A DNA stretch of 5,073 bases, taken from positions 1 to 5,073 of the forward strand of contig CBDVBZ010000190.1 of the NCBI GenBank assembly GCA_965372355.1. The letters are read 5' to 3'. Below, piece by piece: positions 1 to 5,073 of the stretch. The notes under the pieces were generated by a model. That model ran no database searches, was not told the DNA's origin, and saw nothing but the letters and a program-made list of their open reading frames with translations. The stretch comes from CBDVBZ01 sp965372355 (lineage in GTDB: Bacteria; Krumholzibacteriota; Krumholzibacteriia; WVZY01). A program made the translations under genes and the position numbers. Each line of letters begins with the position of its first letter. The first letter of the stretch is position 1.

Positions 1-2
1 CT

Positions 3-221
3 GGGACCCGCCGAGGCGATCACCTTCTCGCGTAGCTTCGCACGCGCGCTAAGCACGCCGTAGTAGTGCGTGCCGTGCCGCCGGGGCGGAGGCACCAGGG
101 CCGCCAGGCGCGAGAGGAGTTCCAGCGGGGAGAGCACAAGGGACGTCTCTTCGGAGGCGAGCGGACGAGTCAAGCGGTAGACCCAGGTATCGCCGTCCCA
201 CCGGTCGAGGCGCCCGGCGCT
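3..221 (-). pseudogene. C-terminal part of the IS91-family transposase in the next frame
   Basis: Read in the frame shifted by one base, these 73 codons stay open to the window edge and continue the transposase: SAGRLDRWDG, then DTWVYRLTRP, then LELLSRLAALVPPPRRHGTHYYGVL and AKLREKV. The LxRLAALVPPPRRH...YYGVL pattern is the conserved C-terminal signature of IS91-like transposases. The adjacent tyrosines at about residues 53-54 of this fragment are candidates for the catalytic tyrosines that attack DNA. The piece has no start codon of its own that I would trust, so it is a displaced part of the gene ending at 220, not a separate gene. It runs off the left edge, so the true stop is not visible. 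Confidence 0.8.
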
Positions 222-1083
222 AAAAGGCGGGCGGGCTTAAGTAGCGGGCCAGGCGCTCCAGGCCACCCCGGTCCCATTCCGGGAGGCGTACTGAGCCGTC
301 CATGGAGAAGCCGCCCGAGTGAGGCCAGGCGCGCATCATCTCCGCCGCCTCGGGATCGAGATACCCGTGACGCGCCAACCACTTGAGCACCCGGTGGCGG
401 GTTTTCTCCCCGACCGCTTCGATATCAGCCGCTTCGAGAAGCGTGGCCTCATGAAAAAGCGCCTCTCCATTGGAGCCTTCGGAGAACACACCGTCTGTGA
501 CGATGCAATGGAAATGTATGTGGTGGTTTAGCGACGATCCAAAGTGGTGCACAAACGCCACCGCGCCGAAGCGGGAGTGATACGGGGCGCCGGGGCTCTT
601 TTGCCGAAGAGTGGTCTCGAGGGCGCGCATGAAGATGCGGAGCACCGCTCCCACCGTCTCGGTCTCGTGTCGAAACACGTAGCGGTCCCGTTTCGGGACC
701 GTGAGCACCCACTGGCGAACGGGGACTCTGGGAAGCACGTGGTCGGTGAGGTGGGCGGCCGTCTCGACCATGCGCCGCGTGTTGCACGAGGGACAGATCC
801 CCCGGGTCCGGCAGGAAAACGCCACGAAGAAGTCATACCCGCAAGCGTTACACCGCGCCCGAGCAAAGCCATAAGACGGCACCCCACACTCGAGGTACTT
901 GCGAAATGTTCCCTCGACATAACGTGGGACCGGGTCGATCTGTGCTCGCCCCTGGTGCGCCAGAGCGAGAAAGGTCTCCAGGTGTTCCCGGATAAGGCGG
1001 TGGAGAAGCGTTCGTTCCGGCCGCCGGGGACGATAGAGCGCCGGCGTCTGGAGACAGGCTGTGGATGCGAAGGGTGACGGCAC
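220..1083 (-). CDS. IS91-family transposase, N-terminal and HUH catalytic part, frame-disrupted
   Basis: This encodes most of a rolling-circle transposase, 287 residues from the chosen GTG at 1083 to a TAG at 222-220. The N-terminal zinc-binding domain spans about residues 18-112 (motif RPRRPERT at 19-26), with cysteines at 66, 78, 81, 91, 97 and 100 in the CxxC pattern of this family. The central domain holds NHHIHFH at 186-192, the HUH metal-binding motif of IS91-type Y2 transposases. The frame stops at RYLSPPAF, before the usual C-terminus. Removing one T from the TTTT run at 222-225 joins it to a matching C-terminal sequence (3-221). The open frame reaches a GTG at 1185, but that codon lies upstream of the predicted transcription start (about 1181). 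The GTG at 1083 has GGGG five bases upstream, and no in-frame ATG precedes the conserved domain. The break could be a disabling mutation, a sequencing error, or a +1 recoding site. Family assignment is secure; start and functional state are less so. Confidence 0.88.
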   Translation of the reverse strand: MPSPFASTACLQTPALYRPRRPERTLLHRLIREHLETFLALAHQGRAQIDPVPRYVEGTFRKYLECGVPSYGFARARCNACGYDFFVAFSCRTRGICPSCNTRRMVETAAHLTDHVLPRVPVRQWVLTVPKRDRYVFRHETETVGAVLRIFMRALETTLRQKSPGAPYHSRFGAVAFVHHFGSSLNHHIHFHCIVTDGVFSEGSNGEALFHEATLLEAADIEAVGEKTRHRVLKWLARHGYLDPEAAEMMRAWPHSGGFSMDGSVRLPEWDRGGLERLARYLSPPAF

Positions 1084-1092
1084 GAATTCCCC
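1084..1092 (-). promoter_or_regulatory. Ribosome binding site for the transposase GTG start
   Basis: On the minus strand GGGG (1089-1092), within GGCGGGGAA, sits five bases upstream of the GTG at 1083-1081. This is a plausible Shine-Dalgarno sequence. It favours this GTG over the one at 1185, which would not be transcribed from the predicted promoter. A small hairpin (ATGGC/GCCAT, 1099-1112) lies just upstream. The site is short and G-rich sequence is common here, so confidence is moderate. Confidence 0.4.
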
Positions 1093-1187
1093 GCCATGAT
1101 GGCTCTGGCCATGGGAGGAATCGTAAACACTGATGGAGTGGGTCTCTACCGGGAGGAAAACGCGAGGTGAGATCCATCGCCGCACGG

Positions 1188-1216
1188 ATGATAACGGAAC
1201 GCGAAACGGCGATCAA
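1188..1216 (-). promoter_or_regulatory. Sigma70-like promoter of the IS91 transposase
   Basis: On the minus strand TTGATC (1216-1211, 4 of 6 to the -35 consensus) is followed after exactly 17 bases by TATCAT (1193-1188, 5 of 6 to the -10 consensus). Transcription would start near 1181 and give a leader of about 100 bases before the GTG at 1083. The hexamers and spacing are directly visible; promoter activity is inferred. It reads away from the efflux genes, so it would drive the transposase and whatever lies to the left, not the pump. Confidence 0.6.
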
Positions 1217-1221
1217 CCGTT
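1205..1221. repeat. Short inverted repeat around the transposase -35 box
   Basis: AACGG (1205-1209) and CCGTT (1217-1221) are perfect 5-base inverted arms around a 7-base loop, and the loop contains the predicted -35 hexamer. It could be a subterminal hairpin of the termination end of the element, or an operator through which the transposase limits its own expression. Arms of five bases also occur by chance, so the role is a guess. Confidence 0.35.
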
Positions 1222-1240
1222 GAGTTACTCTGAGCAAGGC

Positions 1241-1262
1241 GAGAAACAGGCGTGCAATCGCC
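1241..1262 (-). terminator. Weak candidate terminator after the efflux permease
   Basis: About 25 bases past the permease stop, the minus strand has GGCG, a six-base loop, CGCC, then TGTTTCTC. This resembles a weak intrinsic terminator, but the stem is only four pairs plus a possible G-T pair, and the T tract is interrupted. A palindromic GTCACCGTGAC (1264-1274) lies immediately upstream and could add structure. No stronger terminator is visible between the permease and the transposase, so some read-through into the insertion sequence is possible. Confidence 0.2.
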
Positions 1263-1285
1263 CGTCACCGTGACAAACAGGAGCT

Positions 1286-4200
1286 TCAAGAGCGCCCGTT
1301 CATCGCGGGCTCGCTCGTGACCGTCGCCGGCTCGCGTCCCAGAAGACGGCGGACACGGATGTTTGCCTCGACGGCGTAGGAAAAGACCAGCGGGGTCACA
1401 AACAACGTGAAGATCGTAGAGAAGACCAGACCGCCGATGACCACCGAGCCCAACCCGCGGTAGAGCTCCGAGCCGGCGCCCGGCAGCACGACCAGGGGCA
1501 GCATCCCGAGTGTCGATGTCATCGTCGACATAAAAATCGGCCGTACGCGGATACGTACCGACTCCTTGACCGCCTCCCGGGGTCCCATGCCTTCCCGCAT
1601 CAGATTCAGGGCCTGATACACAATGAGGATCGAGTTGTTGATCACCGTTCCCACCAGAATCACAAAACCCAGCATCGTCAGAATATCGAGCTGTTGCGAG
1701 CTGTCGAACATCTGGACAGTGCGTAAGCCCAGAACGCCGCCGAATGTGGCGAGCGGGACGGTAAACATGATAACCAGCGGATACAAAAAAGACTGAAAGA
1801 GCGAGGCCAACAAGAGATACGTGAGAAGGATCACCACGAGAAAATTGGTACGCAGCGCACCCCGGAGCCTCGACAGATCGTCCGCCGTACCGGTTTGATG
1901 AACATCGTACAATCCACCGATCTGCCCCTGGTCACGGAGCGGCTTGATGATCTGTTCGTCGATACGGGCGATGGCCTCTTCGAGCGGGATATCATCGGGC
2001 AGCGAGGTCTCGATGGATACGGCGCGCTGGCGCTCGACATGATTGATCTGCACGGGTCCCTGCCGCATGCGGACATCCGCGATATCGCCCAGAGTGATGA
2101 TCTGGCCCGACGGCGTGGCGATCGGCAGCTGTTCGATGTTCTGTGTGTGCTCGCTCCAGTCGTCCCTTCCCTTGATAATCATGTCGATCTCTCGCCCGTC
2201 GTGAAAGTACTCACTGACCTTCATACCATCGACGAGCGAGTTGACCGTGACACCGATATCGGTCGCGCTAAAACCGATGTCGGCCGCGCGGGCGCGATCC
2301 GGGTAGATGCGCACCTCCGGATTGCCCAGATCCAGACCGGGTATCGGCCTGGACTGTGAACCGGGCAAGACCTGTCCGACCTGTCCGAACACCTGCCCCG
2401 CGATACCCAGAATCTTCGGGAGCTCAGGGCCGGTGATATCGATCTTTACCGAACGCGTGCCGGCAAAACCGCGGGCAAACAGCGACGCCTGGTTTGCGAA
2501 CCCGAACGCACCGGGGATCGTAAAGAGAATACCGTTGGCGATCGGCAAGAGCTCTCGAACACGGCGGGGGTCGTTTGCGCGTAACCCCATAAATGCCTGC
2601 TGGCCCCACGCGATATAAAAGAAGTTGTCCACCCCACCTCCGGCGAGCTCGACGGACTCTTCTGCCGGCTTTTCCCAAAGATACTTGAGACGGTCTTCGA
2701 TGCTCTGTCCGAGCTTGACCATTTCATCAAGGTTGTAACCGGGTGGCGGGAGCATAAACCCAAAAATGAAGTTCTGATCGCCATTGGGCAAATACTCGGA
2801 AGGTGGGAGCAAAAGTACTGTAAGGCCAACCGAGATCACCACAATCCCCACAATCGTCGCCAGCCGGCGAGTTGCCGTGGCGTTGACATAGTCGACGACG
2901 GTCGATACTCCCGATGCGAACCGAGTCAGAAAACCCCTCTTCTTGCCATCGCCGTTCTTGTGGATCTTGGATATGTTCAAAACCCTGGCCGACGCCGCCG
3001 GGATCACGGTGACCGAGACAATCAACGACACGGCGATGGCGCTCGAGATCGCGATCGCGATGTCGCGAAACAGCTGACCGGCCCGTTCCTGAATAAACAC
3101 GATGGGGAGAAAAACGGCGACGGTTGTGAGCGTCGATGCCAGCACGGCTCCCCACACCTCGCGCGTACCGTCATTGGCGGCCTGCAGTCTGCTCTTGCCC
3201 ATCTGCAGATGGCGATAGATGTTTTCGAGCACGACGATGGCGTTGTCGACCACCATCCCCACGGCGAACGCCATCCCGGCCAGCGATATCACGTTGATCG
3301 TCCGCCCAAAGAGATACATCGTCAGAAAGGTCGTGATGACCGAGATCGGTATCGCCAACCCGATCACGGAGATCGCCGACACCGACCGCAGAAACAGGAA
3401 AAGAACGGCGATCGCCAGAAACCCGCCGAGAAAAATGTTCTGAAAGACCTTGTCGACGGCCGAGCTGATATAGAGGGTCTCGCGGTAGATGTTCTCGATG
3501 ACCACTCCGCGGGGCGCGAGGATCTCCTCGTTGACAACGGCCACCTGAGCCATCAAGGCTTCGGTGACCTCGAGAACGTTCGCCCCGATACGCCGCTGGA
3601 CATTGAACGCGAGCGCCTCCTTGCCCTTGTGACGAACCGCCGCAAAGGGCTTCTGATAGGCGAGCGCCACATCGGCCACATCACCGACGCGAATGTTGAC
3701 GCCGCCTCTGGTGGCGATAATGGTCTGCTCGATATCCTCGGGGCTCGTAAACCGGGATACCGTCCGGACGATATAGCGCCTCTTGCCCTCGCTGAAATCA
3801 CCGCCGGAGATGTCACGGTTCTCCGACTGCAGCACCGTGCTCAGCTCTCCGATCATAATACCGGCCGAGGCGAGCAGCTCCGGATTGTATGTGATGTGGA
3901 TCTCTCGCTCGAGCCCGCCGAATACGTTGACATTCGCCACGCCCTCGACGCGCTCCAGCCGGGGCACGACGACGTCCTCGATAAACGTCAACATGTGCGG
4001 GACGTATGCTTCGCCCTGGCTCTTGACGACGAACCAGGCGATCGAACGGTCAAAGCGGCTCGATGAGGATACGACCGGTCTATCGGCGTTTTCCGGATAC
4101 GACCGCACCTCGTTCAACTTGTTCGTCACCCGGACGGTTGCCCCGGTGAGGTCGGTGCCAACGGCAAACTCCATCGAGACCGTGCCAAAACCGTCGTACG

Positions 4201-4450
4201 ACTCCGACTCCATCTTCACGACACCCTCGACGGACTTGAGATAGTCCTCCTGTTCTTCGATGATCTCTCTCTCGATTTCTTCGGGAGACGCACCGACCCA
4301 GCGGGTCGTGACGTTCACCACGGGTCGATCCGTTTCGGGGACGAGCTGAACGGGGACCGCCGTCAGCGCCAGAAAACCGCCCATAAACGCGATCATCACA
4401 CCGACGGCGACGGTGACCGGATAGCGTATCGATGACGTGACAAGACTCAT
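1286..4450 (-). CDS. RND efflux permease, HAE1/AcrB type (inner-membrane subunit)
   Basis: This is a complete 1054-residue RND permease, close to the size of AcrB. It sits in the inner membrane and exports hydrophobic or amphiphilic compounds using the proton gradient, with a periplasmic adaptor and an outer-membrane channel. The start MSLVTSSIRYPVTVAVGVM is the standard N-terminus, although the ribosome binding site is weak (GGTAA about ten bases upstream). The layout is duplicated: TM1 (10-31), periplasmic porter and docking part (32-330), TM2-6 (335-487), a basic cytoplasmic loop with KNGDGKKRG (498-506), TM7 (530-549), second periplasmic part (550-865), TM8-12 (868-1025), and a short cytoplasmic tail. 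TM4 has GMVVDNAIVVLENI (398-411), with D402 matching the first AcrB relay aspartate and N403 replacing the second. TM10 has INNS, with N938 where AcrB has lysine. R968 and S975 appear to match AcrB R971 and T978. The adaptor lies upstream in the same orientation, implying an operon. The substrate cannot be predicted. The CusA-type metal pump subclass is not supported, because the metal-binding methionine pattern is not evident. Confidence 0.95.
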   Translation of the reverse strand: MSLVTSSIRYPVTVAVGVMIAFMGGFLALTAVPVQLVPETDRPVVNVTTRWVGASPEEIEREIIEEQEDYLKSVEGVVKMESESYDGFGTVSMEFAVGTDLTGATVRVTNKLNEVRSYPENADRPVVSSSSRFDRSIAWFVVKSQGEAYVPHMLTFIEDVVVPRLERVEGVANVNVFGGLEREIHITYNPELLASAGIMIGELSTVLQSENRDISGGDFSEGKRRYIVRTVSRFTSPEDIEQTIIATRGGVNIRVGDVADVALAYQKPFAAVRHKGKEALAFNVQRRIGANVLEVTEALMAQVAVVNEEILAPRGVVIENIYRETLYISSAVDKVFQNIFLGGFLAIAVLFLFLRSVSAISVIGLAIPISVITTFLTMYLFGRTINVISLAGMAFAVGMVVDNAIVVLENIYRHLQMGKSRLQAANDGTREVWGAVLASTLTTVAVFLPIVFIQERAGQLFRDIAIAISSAIAVSLIVSVTVIPAASARVLNISKIHKNGDGKKRGFLTRFASGVSTVVDYVNATATRRLATIVGIVVISVGLTVLLLPPSEYLPNGDQNFIFGFMLPPPGYNLDEMVKLGQSIEDRLKYLWEKPAEESVELAGGGVDNFFYIAWGQQAFMGLRANDPRRVRELLPIANGILFTIPGAFGFANQASLFARGFAGTRSVKIDITGPELPKILGIAGQVFGQVGQVLPGSQSRPIPGLDLGNPEVRIYPDRARAADIGFSATDIGVTVNSLVDGMKVSEYFHDGREIDMIIKGRDDWSEHTQNIEQLPIATPSGQIITLGDIADVRMRQGPVQINHVERQRAVSIETSLPDDIPLEEAIARIDEQIIKPLRDQGQIGGLYDVHQTGTADDLSRLRGALRTNFLVVILLTYLLLASLFQSFLYPLVIMFTVPLATFGGVLGLRTVQMFDSSQQLDILTMLGFVILVGTVINNSILIVYQALNLMREGMGPREAVKESVRIRVRPIFMSTMTSTLGMLPLVVLPGAGSELYRGLGSVVIGGLVFSTIFTLFVTPLVFSYAVEANIRVRRLLGREPATVTSEPAMNGRS
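2369..2386. repeat. In-frame 9-base tandem duplication within the permease
   Basis: GACCTGTCC occurs twice in tandem (2369-2377 and 2378-2386). On the minus strand it is in frame and encodes GQVGQV (residues 689-694) in the second periplasmic part of the permease. A related GQV occurs just upstream at 685-687. It keeps the frame and probably extends a loop or helix by three residues. It may simply be a small replication-slippage event. Confidence 0.6.
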
Positions 4451-4486
4451 GATGGAATTACCGCTGGCCTAACGGCAGCGTTAAAT

Positions 4487-4555
4487 ATGCCGGTTGGAAA
4501 AGGACAGGCAGACGTCCTTCGGACGCAGCCCTTCGAGGACAGGCTCAACCGGCAT
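4487..4555. repeat. Structured intergenic element with 10-base inverted arms
   Basis: ATGCCGGTTG (4487-4496) and CAACCGGCAT (4546-4555) are perfect 10-base inverted arms enclosing 49 bases. Inside are a 5-pair hairpin with a 3-base loop (CGTCC 4513-4517, GGACG 4521-4525) and AGGACAGGC twice in direct orientation (4501-4509 and 4536-4544). The inner text CCCTTCGAGGACAGGCTCAACC resembles short dispersed repeats with a CTTCGA...AGGCTCA core seen in many bacterial genomes; that resemblance is from memory, not a search. The element fills most of the gap between adaptor and permease, and its right arm starts on the last base of the adaptor TGA. In RNA it could form a branched structure that affects mRNA stability or permease translation. 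It is more likely a dispersed repeat than an intrinsic terminator, as no clean T tract follows a strong stem. Confidence 0.6.
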
Positions 4556-5073
4556 CAGCCACTGACTTCCGTGGCGGGTTCTTCACCATCCTCCCCGCCT
4601 GTTTTCTGACCGCCATCCGGCGTTTGGACCGGACTACCGGGGAAGATCCGTTCGTTGCCGCGAACGACGACGGGCATTCCTTCCGACAACCCCTCCCCGC
4701 TCACGGCGATCATGATGCCGTTGCTCGAGGAAGTGATCACGGAGATTGCCGCCGCCTTGCCCTCGACGATCGTGTAGACCATGGTTTGATCGCCCTGGCG
4801 AATGATCGCGTCCTTGGAGACGGCAAGACTCGTGAACCGGCCTTTGAGCGACACGGTCGCCCTCACCAACATCCCGCCGCCCAACCGGCCATCAGCGTTC
4901 TCGACCGACACGATCACGGGAAACGTGTGCGTGGTCTCCGATGCCTGAGGTGCAATTCCCGTTACCTTGCCGACGACCGGGGTTGTGGCATTGCCGGACA
5001 CAGAGATCGATACCAGTGTGCCGATCTCGACCTGTCCAAAGTGTCGTTCCGGAAGATCCAGCGTCACCTTGAC
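4555..5073 (-). CDS. RND periplasmic adaptor (membrane fusion protein), C-terminal part
   Basis: This is the last 172 residues of a periplasmic adaptor, open to the right window edge, so the signal peptide or lipid anchor, the coiled-coil hairpin and most of the lipoyl domain are missing. The visible text begins VKVTLDLPERHFGQVEIGT, typical of the start of the beta-barrel domain. It continues through KVTGIAPQASETTHTFPVIV and GGGMLVRATVSL (about residues 67-78), the usual end of that barrel. The membrane-proximal domain follows, with AVSKDAIIRQGD (about 84-95), VYTIVEGKA and GLSEGMPVVVRG. The last 25 residues or so are Gly-, Asp- and Glu-rich and probably disordered. The protein would link the RND permease at 4450-1286 to an outer-membrane channel. 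Same strand and a 104-base gap suggest co-transcription. The TGA is at 4557-4555. A GTG at 5067 could be mistaken for a start, but the conserved sequence extends upstream of it. Confidence 0.88.
   Translation of the reverse strand, partial: VKVTLDLPERHFGQVEIGTLVSISVSGNATTPVVGKVTGIAPQASETTHTFPVIVSVENADGRLGGGMLVRATVSLKGRFTSLAVSKDAIIRQGDQTMVYTIVEGKAAAISVITSSSNGIMIAVSGEGLSEGMPVVVRGNERIFPGSPVQTPDGGQKTGGEDGEEPATEVSG

Larger units (their letters stand above)
1..1230 (-). mobile_element. IS91-family insertion sequence, partial (right limit approximate)
   Basis: This stretch carries an IS91-family transposase with its own promoter, transcribed leftward and cut by the window edge on its 3' side. IS91-family elements move by a rolling-circle mechanism using an HUH nuclease. 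They have an origin end downstream of the transposase and a termination end upstream of it, and they make no target-site duplication. The origin end is outside the window. The termination end should lie between the transposase promoter and the stop codon of the efflux permease, roughly 1217 to 1285, but I recognise no exact terminal sequence. The limit at 1230 is only placed just beyond the promoter and the inverted repeat at 1205-1221. The element type is well supported by the protein; its boundary is not. Confidence 0.75.

Noticed and set aside
544..1077. Plus-strand open frame of 177 codons opposite the transposase
   Set aside because: It is antisense to the conserved zinc-binding and HUH region, with no recognisable domain or supporting start signals.
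1084..1185. N-terminal extension of the transposase to the GTG at 1185
   Set aside because: The GTG at 1185 is upstream of the predicted transcription start near 1181, and the added residues show no family similarity, so the GTG at 1083 is preferred.
848..1237. Alternative minus-strand frame with a start further upstream of the transposase
   Set aside because: The frame does not carry the transposase motifs; the zinc-binding cysteines and HUH motif are in the frame ending at 220.
3044..3070. GCGATCGC-type palindromes in the permease
   Set aside because: They fall in codons for a run of Ala and Ile in TM6 and are explained by GC-rich coding; no array or spacing pattern is seen.
2960..4066. 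Long plus-strand open frame of 368 codons opposite the permease gene
   Set aside because: It lies fully antisense to a well-conserved RND coding region, has the Asp-, Arg- and His-rich composition expected from reading a GC-rich gene backwards, and resembles no family I know.
1..5073. CRISPR arrays, tRNA or rRNA genes, toxin-antitoxin or defence genes
   Set aside because: I saw no regularly spaced repeats, no tRNA-like cloverleaf and no rRNA text, and the coding space is accounted for by the transposase, permease and adaptor.

Overview
The window looks like accessory or border DNA from a Gram-negative bacterium of fairly high GC content (high fifties to low sixties percent by eye). The Gram-negative call rests on a full-length RND efflux permease directly preceded by a periplasmic adaptor. 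The sequence alone does not fix the lineage; an environmental proteobacterium or a similar diderm is plausible, but that is inference.

All real genes are on the minus strand, so the window reads from right to left. From 5073 to 4555 is the C-terminal part of an RND periplasmic adaptor (membrane fusion protein) whose 5' end lies beyond the window. A 104-base gap follows, filled mostly by a structured element: perfect 10-base inverted arms enclose a short hairpin and a repeated 9-mer. From 4450 to 1286 is an intact 1054-residue HAE1/AcrB-type RND permease. No outer-membrane factor gene is visible.

From about 1285 to the left edge is part of an IS91-family (rolling-circle, HUH) insertion sequence in the same orientation as the efflux genes. 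Its transposase has the Cys-rich zinc-binding domain and the His-hydrophobe-His catalytic motif. The reading frame is broken near the C-terminus by one extra base in a TTTT run, and the C-terminal part, carrying the probable catalytic tyrosines, continues in the next frame to the window edge. A good sigma70-like promoter (TTGATC, 17-base spacer, TATCAT) lies upstream of the transposase, with its -35 box in the loop of a small inverted repeat.

Functionally, the adaptor and permease should form the inner-membrane and periplasmic parts of a proton-driven tripartite efflux pump. The permease has the Asp-Asn variant of the transmembrane-4 motif and Asn in place of the AcrB transmembrane-10 lysine, so its proton relay differs from the AcrB textbook case. 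I found no convincing new biological system. The most useful leads are the transposase frameshift site, the structured intergenic element, and the position of the efflux genes on the termination-end side of a rolling-circle element.
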